A program made the translations under genes and the position numbers. DNA of 64,000 bases from Achromobacter deleyi. Its GTDB lineage: Bacteria > Pseudomonadota > Gammaproteobacteria > Burkholderiales > Burkholderiaceae_B. This document shows, in pieces, positions 8,776 through 17,773 of this stretch. The notes below the pieces were generated by a model. That model did no database searches and was not told where the DNA came from. It saw nothing but the letters and a program-made list of their open reading frames with translations. The stretch covers positions 1 to 64,000 of the forward strand of contig NZ_CADIJO010000028.1 of NCBI RefSeq assembly GCF_902859705.1. Direction: 5' to 3'. Position 1 is the first letter of the stretch. Each line of letters starts with the position of its first letter.

Positions 8776-9747
8776 TTACTTCACGACCACCGCGGCCGAC
8801 TTGATGACCGCGTCGGACAGCGTCACGCCTTGCTTGGCGGCCGCGCCCGGGTTCACGTAGAGCTCGAGCTTGTTGATGGTTTCGGACGGGATGGCGCCGG
8901 GCTTCTCGCCCTTCAGGATGCGCACCACCACCTTGCCCGTCTGCACGCCCAGGTCGCGGTAGTTGATGCCCAGGGCGGCGATGCCGCCGCGCTTGACGCT
9001 GTCGGTATCCGAGGCGATCAGGGGGATCTTGGCGTCGTTGCCGACCTTCACCAGCGACTCGTAGGCCGAGACCACGTTGTTGTCGGTGTTGGTGTAGATG
9101 ACGTCGACCTTGCCGATCAGGCTGCGCGCGGCGGACGCCACGTCGACCGAACGCGGGGCGGCGGCTTCGACCAGGCTCATGCCCGACTTGGGCAGGATTT
9201 CCTGCAGCTTCTTGACCACCACGACCGAGTTGGCTTCGCCCGGGTTGTAGACGATGCCGACGCGCTTGGCGTTGGGAACGATCTTCTTGATCAGGTCGAC
9301 CTGCTTGTCCAGCGCCAGCAGATCCGACACGCCCGTCACGTTGGTGCCCGAGGCGTCCATGCTGGACACGAGCTGGGCGGCAACCGGATCGGTCACGGCG
9401 GAATACACCACCGGCACGTCCTTGGTGGCGGCCACTACGGCCTGGGCCGACGGGGTGGCGATGGCCACGATGGCGTCGGGCTTGTCGCCGACGAACTTGC
9501 GGGCGATCTGGGCAGCGGTGCCGTTGTTGCCCTGCGCGCTCTGGTACTGCCACTTCAGGTTCTTGCCCGGCTCGTAGCCGGCGGCCTTCAGGGCGTCCTG
9601 CACCCCGTCACGCACGGCATCCAGCGCCGGATGCTCGACGATGGCGGTGACCGCCACCGACTTCTGCTGCGCCGACACCGGCGCGGCGATCGCCATCGCC
9701 AGCGCCATGGCGCCCACCGTCAGAAAATGTTTTTTCCCGATCAGCAT
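8776..9747 (-). CDS. ABC transporter substrate-binding protein (ABC_sub_bind, TrpX-like)
   Basis: 323 residues with a Sec signal (MLIGKKHFLTVGAMALAMA, cleavage near VSAQQ). The body shows the ABC_sub_bind pattern: VAVTAIVEHPALDAVRDGVQ at the mature N-terminus, YQSAQGN, then PVVYSAVTDPVAAQLV and GINYRDLGVQTGKVVVRIL. Members bind small aromatic or amphipathic ligands, tryptophan being the known case in streptococcal TrpX. AAGGAGC lies before the ATG, and a folded leader is found upstream (9784-9829). Confidence 0.85.
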   Translation of the reverse strand: MLIGKKHFLTVGAMALAMAIAAPVSAQQKSVAVTAIVEHPALDAVRDGVQDALKAAGYEPGKNLKWQYQSAQGNNGTAAQIARKFVGDKPDAIVAIATPSAQAVVAATKDVPVVYSAVTDPVAAQLVSSMDASGTNVTGVSDLLALDKQVDLIKKIVPNAKRVGIVYNPGEANSVVVVKKLQEILPKSGMSLVEAAAPRSVDVASAARSLIGKVDVIYTNTDNNVVSAYESLVKVGNDAKIPLIASDTDSVKRGGIAALGINYRDLGVQTGKVVVRILKGEKPGAIPSETINKLELYVNPGAAAKQGVTLSDAVIKSAAVVVK

Positions 9748-9783
9748 AGATAAGCTCCTTGAACCCTTGGTATTTGTTCATTG

Positions 9784-9829
9784 TTACGGCTGTTCCGCAG
9801 GCTTCCCTGCGGTTCCGGTCCAGCCGTAA
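9784..9829 (-). promoter_or_regulatory. Nested hairpin in the 5' leader of the ABC binding-protein gene
   Basis: Outer arms TTACGGCTG (9784-9792) and CAGCCGTAA (9821-9829) enclose an inner stem CCGCAGG (9795-9801) / CCTGCGG (9806-9812) with a four-base loop. All pairs are perfect. The structure ends about 36 bases before the start codon, so it could be an RNA control element or a DNA operator. Confidence 0.45.
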
Positions 9830-10018
9830 AGCCGTATAGTCTAACGTGTCGCAACACAAATTAACTTGGGGGGAATCCCTGAAATGGTGCATGCGCAGCA
9901 CGCCTGCCCCATGTCGGGGCGAGCGGCGCCAATATACTAAAAGCGCCGCCCCCGCGCGACACGACATCCGCGACATCGCCGTCGCGGCACCTGATTGGCG
10001 CCACCCAAAGGCCTTACC

Positions 10019-10975
10019 ATGATCAAACGCGCATTGGGCCGTTCCGGCCTGCAGATCCCTCCCCTGACTTTCGGCGGCAACGTCTTCGGCTGGACCGTCG
10101 ACGAGGCCGGCACGTTCTCGCTGCTGGACGCCCTGGTTGACGCGGGCCTGAACTTCATCGACACGGCCGACGTGTATTCGCGCTGGGTCCCCGGCAACCA
10201 GGGCGGCGAATCCGAAGCCCTGATCGGCAAATGGCTCAAGCGCTCGGGCAAGCGCGACCAGGTCCTGATCGCCACCAAGGTCGGCATGGAAATGGGCCCG
10301 GACGCCAAGGGCCTGGCGCCGGCCTACATCCGGCGATCGATCGACGCCTCGCTGGCGCGCTTGCAGACCGACCACGTCGACCTGTACCAGTCGCACAAGG
10401 ACGACCCGGACACCCCGCTGACCGATACGCTGGGCGAATACGCCAAGCTGATCGCGGCCGGCAAGGTGCGCGCCATCGGCGCGTCCAACTACACGCCGGT
10501 GCGCCTGTCCGAAGCGCTGATCGCGGCCGAACGGCACAACCTGCCGCGCTACGAAAGCATCCAGCCCGAATACAACCTGTACAGCCGCGAGCCCTTCGAG
10601 GCCGGCTTGCAGGCCCTGGTGAAAGCGCAGGACATGGGCACCATCAACTACTACGCGCTGGCCAGCGGCTTTCTCAGCGGCAAATACCGCAGCCCGGCCG
10701 ACGTCGGCAAGAGCGCGCGCGGCAAGAAGATCGTCGACACCTACCTGAACGACCGCGGCTACCGCATCCTGAAGGCGCTGGACGAAGTCGCCGAAGACGC
10801 CGGCTGCACGCCCGCGCAGGCCGCGCTGGCCTGGCAGATCGCGCAGCCGGGCATCACCTCGCCGATCGTCAGCGCCACGTCGCTGGCGCAACTGGATGAA
10901 TTGGTGAAGGCGGCCAGCCTGACGCTCACGCGTGACCAGTTGGCCAAGCTCAGCCTGGCCAGCGACTGGCGCTGA
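10019..10975 (+). CDS. Aldo/keto reductase
   Basis: 318 residues from the ATG at 10019; an in-frame TTG at 9995 is less likely. TIM-barrel aldo/keto reductase of the YajO/Tas-like class. The tetrad is visible: Asp and Tyr in FIDTADVYSRW, Lys in LIATKVGME, and His in LYQSHKDD. The C-terminal NADPH-binding region is ITSPIVSATSLAQLDELV. It reduces aldehydes or ketones in the cytoplasm; substrate unknown. TATACT at 9933-9938 could be its -10 box. It stands alone, convergent with the receptor gene; GCGGGCC/GGCCCGC at 10992-11007 may fold between them. Confidence 0.9.
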   Translation: MIKRALGRSGLQIPPLTFGGNVFGWTVDEAGTFSLLDALVDAGLNFIDTADVYSRWVPGNQGGESEALIGKWLKRSGKRDQVLIATKVGMEMGPDAKGLAPAYIRRSIDASLARLQTDHVDLYQSHKDDPDTPLTDTLGEYAKLIAAGKVRAIGASNYTPVRLSEALIAAERHNLPRYESIQPEYNLYSREPFEAGLQALVKAQDMGTINYYALASGFLSGKYRSPADVGKSARGKKIVDTYLNDRGYRILKALDEVAEDAGCTPAQAALAWQIAQPGITSPIVSATSLAQLDELVKAASLTLTRDQLAKLSLASDWR

Positions 10976-11017
10976 AGGCGATGAAACCGGTGCGGGCCAC
11001 GGCCCGCGCCGGGTGCA

Positions 11018-13456
11018 TCAGAAGCGCTGCGTCAAGGTCACCAGCGCGCTGCGGCCTTCGCCGTAGAACACCGAGTTGTAAAAGCCCATCGAGCGGTAGT
11101 ACTTCTTGTCGGCCAGGTTGCGCACGTTCAACTGCACCTGCGTCTTGTCGCTGAAGTTGTACTGCGCCATCAGGTCGAACAAGGCATAGGGCTTCTGCAC
11201 GATCGACCCCGACTGCAGGCCGTAATAGGTCTGCGCGCTGGTCTGGCTTTGCCAGCGCACGCCGCCGCCCACCGTCAGCTTGTTCCATGCGCCCGGCAGG
11301 CGGTAGGCCGTGCTCAGCTTGAGCAACTGTTCAGGCTGGGTGGTCTGCACCTTCTTGCCGGCGTTGTCCTTGGACTGGCGGTAGGTATAGCCCAGGAACA
11401 CGTTCCAGCCCGGCACGACCTCGCCCGCCAGCTCGGTTTCGAAGCCGCGCGTGCGGGTTCCGTCCAGGATGTAGTACCAGCCGTCGTCGTGCGCATAGTC
11501 ATAGCCGCCGTACTCGGCCACGTCCTTCTGGTCGGTCTGGAACACCGCCACCGACGCGTTCAGGCGCCCGTCCAGGTACGAGGCCTTCACGCCCGCTTCA
11601 TAGTTGTGGCCATAGGCCGGGCCCGCCATGCTCCAGTCCCGCGTCTTGACCATCTGCGGCTGGAAGATGTTGGTGTAGCTGACGTAGGCGGTGTAGGTGT
11701 CGTTCAGATCGTAGGTCAGGCCGACATAGGGCGTGACCTCGGAATACGTATGCGAATAGCCGGTCACGCCGCCGCTGGTCTCGGTGGATTCCCAGCGGGT
11801 CCAGCGCGCGCCGGTCAACAGGTGCAGGCTGTCGGTCAGCCCCAGGCGCAGCGTGCCGTACACGCCCGTCTGCTTGTCGCGGTGGGTCTGCGACAGTGCC
11901 AGGATGTCCCAGTTGGGGGTGGGCCAGTCACCCGTCCAATGCTTCACGTCGGGGATCGGATAGTTGGCCTGGTCGCTGGTGTCCCAGCTCTGGTTCCAGG
12001 CATTGATGACCGAATGCGAAAAACCCAGGTTGAACTGATGGCGCCGGCCAAAGGCGTCAAAGCCGCCGTCCATGGAGCCGCCGTACACGTCCTGGTCGCT
12101 GCCGCCCTTGAACTTGCGAAGCAGCGGCGGCGTGGAAAAGCCGTCGATCGTCATCGGCACGTCGGACGTGAACAGCAGCGGCGCGTTGAACGTGTTTTCC
12201 AGCCGCGTGTACGACAGGCGGGCATTCCAGCCGTTGGCAAAGCCGTGCTCGACCTGGGCAAAATACTCGTGCGAATCGGTGTCCCAGCGCGACCACTTGG
12301 CGCCCATGGCCTGGCCCTTGGGCCAATCGATGGGCTTGCCGTTGGCGTCCAGCGCGGGCAGGCCGCCCCAGCTGATGCCGCTGGGGCGGGTGCGCTGCAC
12401 CGAGCCGCCCACGCTGACCGTGGTGGCCTCGGCCACGTCCGCCTCGATGATGCCGTACAGCACGTCGCGCTTTTTCTTGTACAGGTCCATGGTGTCGCCG
12501 CGGCGCTCCTTGGCCCCCACCAGGCGGCCGCGCACCGAGCCGGATTCGTTGAACGGCGTGGACAGGTCGATCTCGCCGCGATAGGTGTCTTCGGTGCCGG
12601 CCGCGATCTTGGCGATGCCCTGGAATTCACGCGTGGGCCGCTTGCGGATGAAGTTGACCGAGCCCCCCGGATTGCCGGTGCCGCTCATCAGGCCGGTCGC
12701 CCCGCGGATGATTTCCACGTGGTCGTAGATCACCGGGTCCAGATTGCCATCGCCGAACTGGTACAGCCCGTTCAGCGGCTTGACCACACCGTCGAACTGG
12801 AAGGTATCCAACGAAAAGCCGCGTGAATAGTAGGTCAGGCGTTCGGATTCGGCCTGCTGCACGTTCATACCAGTGGCGTTCTCCATCACGTCGCGCACGG
12901 TCGTGATCGAGCGGTCGTCCAGTTGCTGGCGCGTCAGCACGCTGGTGGATTGCGGCGTTTCGCGCTGCGACAGCACCAGGCCATTGGCCGAGCGCATCCA
13001 GTCGGCGGTGTACAGGCCCGAGCCTTCCGTGGTGGCGCCCGCGCCCAGCACCAGCACCGGCGCCAGTTGCGTGGCCTGCTGGCCCGTGCGTTGCAGCAGA
13101 TAGTCGCCATCGCCCCGGCGCAACGCTTCCAGCTGGGTACCGGCCAGCAGCGCGGCGAAACCCTGATCGATGCCGTAGGCGCCTTGCAGGCCGGCGCTTT
13201 GCAGGCCTTCGGTCAGGGCGGGGTCGAACGACAGCAGCACCCGCGCCTGCTGCGCGTAACCGGCCAGCGCCGCGCCCAGCGGCCCGGCGGGAATATCGAC
13301 CACGCGGCCGGCTGCGGCGGGCGGTGCGGCCTGCGCCTGCACGGCTTGCGGGGCCAGGGCGCCGCCGGCCAGGGCGGCCAGCACCAGCGCGGCAAACGCC
13401 TTCATGCGCAGGCTGGCCCGCGCGGCGGGATGGGAAGGGGCAAACGGCAAAGACAT
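11018..13456 (-). CDS. TonB-dependent siderophore receptor with STN signalling domain
   Basis: 812 residues from ATG 13456 (GGAA upstream; an in-frame TTG at 13474 is an alternative). Signal peptide to about residue 41, then an STN domain (FDIPAG-like VVDIPAGPLGAAL, residues about 50-120) that contacts the FecR protein. Next comes a plug (ITTVRDVMENATGMNV, then VEIIRGATGLMSGTGNPGG) and a 22-strand barrel ending in Phe (LVTLTQRF). It imports a ferric siderophore across the outer membrane and signals its presence. Downstream of the sigma and FecR genes, 77 bases after FecR, it is the expected target of this cell-surface signalling set. Confidence 0.93.
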   Translation of the reverse strand: MSLPFAPSHPAARASLRMKAFAALVLAALAGGALAPQAVQAQAAPPAAAGRVVDIPAGPLGAALAGYAQQARVLLSFDPALTEGLQSAGLQGAYGIDQGFAALLAGTQLEALRRGDGDYLLQRTGQQATQLAPVLVLGAGATTEGSGLYTADWMRSANGLVLSQRETPQSTSVLTRQQLDDRSITTVRDVMENATGMNVQQAESERLTYYSRGFSLDTFQFDGVVKPLNGLYQFGDGNLDPVIYDHVEIIRGATGLMSGTGNPGGSVNFIRKRPTREFQGIAKIAAGTEDTYRGEIDLSTPFNESGSVRGRLVGAKERRGDTMDLYKKKRDVLYGIIEADVAEATTVSVGGSVQRTRPSGISWGGLPALDANGKPIDWPKGQAMGAKWSRWDTDSHEYFAQVEHGFANGWNARLSYTRLENTFNAPLLFTSDVPMTIDGFSTPPLLRKFKGGSDQDVYGGSMDGGFDAFGRRHQFNLGFSHSVINAWNQSWDTSDQANYPIPDVKHWTGDWPTPNWDILALSQTHRDKQTGVYGTLRLGLTDSLHLLTGARWTRWESTETSGGVTGYSHTYSEVTPYVGLTYDLNDTYTAYVSYTNIFQPQMVKTRDWSMAGPAYGHNYEAGVKASYLDGRLNASVAVFQTDQKDVAEYGGYDYAHDDGWYYILDGTRTRGFETELAGEVVPGWNVFLGYTYRQSKDNAGKKVQTTQPEQLLKLSTAYRLPGAWNKLTVGGGVRWQSQTSAQTYYGLQSGSIVQKPYALFDLMAQYNFSDKTQVQLNVRNLADKKYYRSMGFYNSVFYGEGRSALVTLTQRF

Positions 13457-13551
13457 GGTCAGGGTTCCAGGCAAAGAAAGTCGGGGCTACACCCGTATGC
13501 CAATCGAAACCGCGAAAGTGACAGTCCCGCCTGAGTTTTTTTCTAACGGCC

Positions 13552-14511
13552 CTACGGCCTGGCGCGCAGCGTCACCCAATAGCGCGTATAGCGCTGCGCC
13601 TGCACCGGCAGCGCGCGTTCCACCGCCGCCAGGATGCGGTCGGTGTCGCCCAAGGGGAACGAGCCGGAAATCCGCAACCCGGCCACCGCCGGATCGCAGG
13701 CCAGCCGGCCAGGCCGGTGGCGGCCGAGTTCGTCGATGAAATCGTCCAGCCGCATGTTGTCGGCATACAGCGCGCCCTGCACCCAGGCGGCGGCGTGCGG
13801 CGCCGGGCGCGCCGGCTGCACCGCGCCGCCATCGAAATAGGCGGAAAAGCCGGCCGGCACCGTTTCTGCCCCTTCGGCGTTGGCATGGATGGGCTGGATG
13901 CGCACGGCGCCTTCGGTCACGGCCGTCCAGGCCTGGCCGTCCAGCAGCCGCACGGTGTAGCGCGTGCCCAGCGCAGTCACCTGCCCCTGCGGCGTCACCA
14001 CCCGCAAGGGCCGCGGCGGCTGGCGTGCGTCCGGGCGCGACGCCAGGTGCAATTCGCCACGGCGCAGGATGACCAGCCGTTCGGTGGCGGTAAAGCGCAC
14101 GTCGGCCGCGCTGTCGGTGTTCAGGGTCAGCACGCTGCCGTCGTCCAGCGCCACGCTGCGGCGTTCGCCCACGCGGGTGGAGAGCGCCGCCGTCCAGCTC
14201 TGCCATTGCAGACCGGCGGCGGCCAGGCCGCCCGCGCCCAGCGCCAACGACAGGACCTTGAGCGCCTGGCGACGGCCGCGCGCACGCGGCCGATCCAGCG
14301 CGGCGATGCCGGCCTGGCGATCCACCTGGCCGAACTGGCGCCCCAGTTGCTCGACCCGATCCCACGCCGCGCGGTGCTGCGGGCTGGCGTCCACCCAGCG
14401 GCGCCAGGCCGCCGTGTCGGCCGCGCCGGCATCATCCGCGCCCAGCCGCACGAACCAGAGGCTGGCCTCGCGGATCACATCGTCGGAAAGCCTGCCCACC
14501 TGGCCGCTCAC
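13552..14511 (-). CDS. FecR family anti-sigma / transmembrane sensor
   Basis: 319 residues if started at the GTG at 14511, which overlaps the sigma-factor stop as GTGA, arguing for translational coupling. The longer frame would run 72 bases into the sigma gene. N-terminal DUF4880 domain (IREASLWFVRLGADDAG ... WRRWVDASPQHRAAWDRV), one membrane span around ALKVLSLALGAGGLAAAG, then the periplasmic FecR domain with RRSVALDDGSVLTLNTDS. It holds the sigma factor until the receptor STN domain signals ligand uptake. Confidence 0.9.
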   Translation of the reverse strand: MSGQVGRLSDDVIREASLWFVRLGADDAGAADTAAWRRWVDASPQHRAAWDRVEQLGRQFGQVDRQAGIAALDRPRARGRRQALKVLSLALGAGGLAAAGLQWQSWTAALSTRVGERRSVALDDGSVLTLNTDSAADVRFTATERLVILRRGELHLASRPDARQPPRPLRVVTPQGQVTALGTRYTVRLLDGQAWTAVTEGAVRIQPIHANAEGAETVPAGFSAYFDGGAVQPARPAPHAAAWVQGALYADNMRLDDFIDELGRHRPGRLACDPAVAGLRISGSFPLGDTDRILAAVERALPVQAQRYTRYWVTLRARP

Positions 14512-15014
14512 CACGCCGTCAGGCAATGCTGCATGGCACGCGCCAGGTATTGGCGCACCGAGCTGACCGACACCTGCAGGCATTCGGCGATCTCGGCGTG
14601 GCGCAGCCCTTCCAGTTGCGACAACAGGAAGGCGCGGCGCACCTTGGGCGGCAGGCCGTCAAGCAGGCGGTCGATTTCGATCAGCGCTTCCAGCGCCAGC
14701 GCGCGGCGTTCAGGCGAAGGCGCCAGCCCGTCTTCCTGCGCGGCCAGCGTGTCCAGGTAGGCACGTTCGATATCCCGGCGGCGGAACAGATTGACCATCA
14801 GGCCATGGGCGATGGTCACGAGGTAAGCGCGCGGCTCGCGATACGAGCGCGCCTCGCCCGCGCGCAGCAGCACTTTCAGGAAGGTGTCCTGCGTCAGGTC
14901 GGCGGCATCGAACGGGCAGCCCGTCTTGCGCCGCAGCCAATCGCACAGCCAGGACTGATGCTGCTGGTAAAGCCCTTCGACAGGCGCTTGAGAACCGCTG
15001 TGATTCATGGCCAT
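14508..15014 (-). CDS. ECF sigma-70 factor, FecI type
   Basis: 168 residues. Region 2 contains DAADLTQDTFLKVL and the RNA polymerase contact segment PRAYLVTIAHGLMVNLFRRR; region 4 has the helix-turn-helix LEGLRHAEIAECLQVSVSSV followed by RQYLARAM. This is the iron-starvation FecI/FpvI group. A second ATG at 15008 is possible. A Fur box lies about 20 bases upstream, and the FecR gene overlaps its end. Confidence 0.92.
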   Translation of the reverse strand: MAMNHSGSQAPVEGLYQQHQSWLCDWLRRKTGCPFDAADLTQDTFLKVLLRAGEARSYREPRAYLVTIAHGLMVNLFRRRDIERAYLDTLAAQEDGLAPSPERRALALEALIEIDRLLDGLPPKVRRAFLLSQLEGLRHAEIAECLQVSVSSVRQYLARAMQHCLTAW

Positions 15015-15034
15015 GCGACGGACCGGGTGGATTC

Positions 15035-15053
15035 ATTAATGATAATAGTTATC
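15035..15053 (-). promoter_or_regulatory. Fur box upstream of the FecI-type sigma gene
   Basis: The 19 bases match 15 of 19 of the classical GATAATGATAATCATTATC box, with AATGATAAT and TTATC conserved. Position 21-39 bases before the sigma ATG suits repression by Fe-Fur. Confidence 0.75.
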
Positions 15054-15083
15054 AATTGTAATCCAATCCGGCCCGCCCGGCCA

Positions 15084-16058
15084 TCAATCCAGCTTAACCC
15101 CCGAATCGCTGACCACCTTGGCCCAGCGCGAGACTTCGCTGTCGACGAACTTGCCGAACTCGGCGCCCGTCAGCGTCGGCACGGCCGAGCCATTGCTTTC
15201 CCAGGTTTCCTTGATCTTGGGCGCGTTCAGGGCCTTGGTGATTTCGGCCGTCATGCGGTCCACGGCCTCGGGCGGCGTGCCGGCCGGCGCCCAGATCGCA
15301 TACCAGGTCGACACCACGTAGTTCGGCACGCCGGCTTCGGCCGCGGTGGGCACGTCCGGCAGCGACGGCGAACGCTTGTCGGCGGCCACCGCCAGCGGCT
15401 TGATGGTGCCCGAACGGATGTGGCCCGACGAAGACCCCAGCCCGTCGAAAGCCAGGTCCACCTGGCCGCCGATCAGCGCGGTCAGCATGGGGCCGGCGCC
15501 CTGGTAGGGCACGTCCACCAGCTTGATGCCGGTCTGCATGGCGAACAATTCACCGGCCAGATGGTGCGTGCTGCCCTTGCCGGCCGTGCCGAAGTTGATC
15601 TCGCCCGGGTGCTTCTTGGCATAGTCGACGAATTCCTGCACCGTCTTGACCGGCAGCTTGGTGGCGTTGATGACGACCACCTGCGGCGGCTGCGCCACCA
15701 GCGCGACCGGCACGAAGTCTTTCTGGATGTTGTAGTTCAGGCTCTTGTACAGCGACGGCGCCAACGCGTGGTGCGCCCCGCCCATGAAGAAGGTGTAGCC
15801 ATCGGGCCGGGCCTTGGCCGCCACGCCCGCGCCAACGGTGCCGCCCGCCCCGCCCTTGTTGTCGATCACGACAGACTGCCCCATCTGCAGGGTGAGCTGC
15901 TGGGCCAGCGGGCGGGCAAAGGTATCCGTGCCGCCGCCTGCGGGGAACGGCACGATGAGCGTGATGGGCCGTTCCGGCCAGGATGCGGCGCCGGCGGCGC
16001 CGCCAAACCCTGCGGCCGCCGTGGCCAGCAGGGCCGTGGCGAGTATGCGGTATTTCAT
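15084..16058 (-). CDS. Bug-family TTT solute-binding receptor (malonate locus)
   Basis: 324 residues from ATG 16058, preceded by AGGAGA at the right distance; the open frame extends upstream but without a signal peptide. MKYRILATALLATAAAGFGG is the secretion signal, followed by the Bug hallmark WPERPITLIVPFPAGGGTDTFARPLA and later GKGSTHHLAGELF and VDVPYQGAGPMLTALIGGQVDL. Bug proteins are periplasmic and bind carboxylates. It follows matB but is separated by a terminator, so it probably has its own promoter or reduced read-through. Malonate as ligand is inferred from position. Confidence 0.85.
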   Translation of the reverse strand: MKYRILATALLATAAAGFGGAAGAASWPERPITLIVPFPAGGGTDTFARPLAQQLTLQMGQSVVIDNKGGAGGTVGAGVAAKARPDGYTFFMGGAHHALAPSLYKSLNYNIQKDFVPVALVAQPPQVVVINATKLPVKTVQEFVDYAKKHPGEINFGTAGKGSTHHLAGELFAMQTGIKLVDVPYQGAGPMLTALIGGQVDLAFDGLGSSSGHIRSGTIKPLAVAADKRSPSLPDVPTAAEAGVPNYVVSTWYAIWAPAGTPPEAVDRMTAEITKALNAPKIKETWESNGSAVPTLTGAEFGKFVDSEVSRWAKVVSDSGVKLD

Positions 16059-16183
16059 ATTGTCTCCTCTTGCTGCAGCGTGGGGACGGCGCGTTTCCCG
16101 CGTCTCGTCTCTTGTGTTTTCTGGATCGGGTGCTGCCAGGGTATTGCGGGGGGTTATGGACTGGCGTGGGGATCGGGCTCCTT

Positions 16184-16213
16184 GAAAAAAATGCCGGTCC
16201 ATGGGGACCGGCA
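16184..16213 (-). terminator. Terminator after matB
   Basis: Minus-strand stem TGCCGGTCC / GGACCGGCA (16205-16213 and 16192-16200) with a four-base loop, then seven T residues. It separates matB from the Bug gene. Confidence 0.85.
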
Positions 16214-16226
16214 CGGCTTCGCAGCG

Positions 16227-17768
16227 CTACAGCGTCTGATAGGTTTCGCGCAGCACGTTCTTTTGCACCTTGCCCATCGTGTTGCGAGGCAATTGGTCCA
16301 CGATGTGCAACCGCTTGGGCACCTTGAAGTTGGCGATGCGCGCCTTCAGTTCGGCCTGCATCGCGGCCGCGTCCAGCGACACGCCTTCCTTGGGCACCAC
16401 CACCGCCACCACCGCTTCGCCGAAGTCCGCGTGCGGCACGCCGATCACGGCCGATTCGGCCACGCCCGGCATGTCATCGATCAGGGTTTCGATTTCTTTG
16501 GGGTAGACGTTGAAGCCGCCGGAAATGATCAGGTCCTTGCTGCGGCCCACGATCGACAGGTAGTCGGCCGGCACGTCGCGGCCCGCGGATTCGCCGCCCC
16601 AGCGGCCGACGTCGCCCGTCTTGAACCAGCCGTCGGCGGTGAATTCCTCGCGCGTCTTTTCCGGCATGCGCCAGTAGCCCGAGAACACATTGGGCCCGCG
16701 CACCTGCACGTTGCCGATCTCGCCCGGCGCCAACGCAATGCCGGCATCGTCCACCACCCGCACCTGCACGCCCGGCAAAGCCCGGCCCACGGTACCCGCC
16801 AGGCGTTCGCCATCGGCCGGATCGTAGGGGTTGGAGGTCAGCATCACGGTTTCGCTCATGCCGTAGCGTTCGAGAATGGCATGGCCGCTGCGCTGGGCGA
16901 AATCGGAAAAGGTCTCGGCCAGCAGCGGCGCCGACCCCGAGATGAACAGGCGCATGTTGGCGCACAGTTCACGGTTGAAACGCTTGTCGGCCAACAACCG
17001 CACGTAATACGTGGGCACGCCCATCATCACCGTGCTTTGCGGCAGATAGCGCAGCGCCAGGTCGGCATCCAGCTTGGGCAGCCAGATCATCTTGGCGCCG
17101 GCCAGCAAGGCGCCGTGCGACGCCACGAACAGGCCATGCACGTGGAAGATCGGCAGCATGTGCAGCAGCACGTCGTCCGAACGCCAGCCCCAGTATTTGT
17201 GCAGCACCTGAGCGTTGGACGCCAGGTTGCCATGCGACAGCATTGCGCCCTTGCTGCGGCCGGTGGTGCCCGACGTGTACAGGATTGCAGCCAGGTCATC
17301 CGGCTTGCGCACCACGGTCTTGAACGTCTGGGGCAGGCCGCCCGCGGCATCCAGCAGCGTGCCGCTGCGGTCTTCGTCCAGCGTATAGACATGGGCGCAG
17401 CCGGCCTTGTCGGCAGCGCGTTGCACCCAGTCGCGGTTCTTGCTGGCGCACACCACCACGGCGGGTTCCGCGTTGCCCAGGAAGTACTCGATCTCGGCTT
17501 CGCGATAGGCCGTGTTCAGCGGCAGGTACACCAGCCCCGCGCGCAGCGTGGCCAGGTACAGCAGCAGGGCCTCGGGCGATTTCTCGACCTGCACCGCCAC
17601 CCGCGCGCCCTCGGGCAGCTTGAGCGAACTGAGCAGATTGGCCAGGCAGGCGGTGGCCCGGTCGATGTCGTCCCAGGTGTAGGCAAGGTCGGGCGTCTCC
17701 AGCGCGACCTGCTTGCGGTTGGCGGGAAATCCGCCTTGCAGCACAGCGTATAGGTTGGCGTTGCTCAC
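16227..17768 (-). CDS. matB: Malonyl-CoA synthetase (MatB-like acyl-CoA ligase)
   Basis: 513 residues from GTG 17768, chosen because GGAG lies 10 bases upstream and the product then starts MSNANLYA like other MatB proteins; a TTG at 17777 would sit directly on the GGAG. ANL-superfamily motifs: YTSGTTGRSKGAMLSH (P-loop), YGMSETVMLTSNP, WFKTGDVGRW, and the C-terminal Lys in PRNTMGKVQKNVLRE. MatB activates malonate with ATP and CoA. The neighbouring decarboxylase and GntR regulator confirm malonate catabolism. Confidence 0.9.
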   Translation of the reverse strand: MSNANLYAVLQGGFPANRKQVALETPDLAYTWDDIDRATACLANLLSSLKLPEGARVAVQVEKSPEALLLYLATLRAGLVYLPLNTAYREAEIEYFLGNAEPAVVVCASKNRDWVQRAADKAGCAHVYTLDEDRSGTLLDAAGGLPQTFKTVVRKPDDLAAILYTSGTTGRSKGAMLSHGNLASNAQVLHKYWGWRSDDVLLHMLPIFHVHGLFVASHGALLAGAKMIWLPKLDADLALRYLPQSTVMMGVPTYYVRLLADKRFNRELCANMRLFISGSAPLLAETFSDFAQRSGHAILERYGMSETVMLTSNPYDPADGERLAGTVGRALPGVQVRVVDDAGIALAPGEIGNVQVRGPNVFSGYWRMPEKTREEFTADGWFKTGDVGRWGGESAGRDVPADYLSIVGRSKDLIISGGFNVYPKEIETLIDDMPGVAESAVIGVPHADFGEAVVAVVVPKEGVSLDAAAMQAELKARIANFKVPKRLHIVDQLPRNTMGKVQKNVLRETYQTL

Positions 17769-17773
17769 CGTAT

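Noticed and set aside
14526-17753. 1075-codon open frame on plus strand across sigma, Bug and matB genes
   Set aside because: Runs opposite to several well-supported genes and is rich in Arg, His and Gln without motifs.
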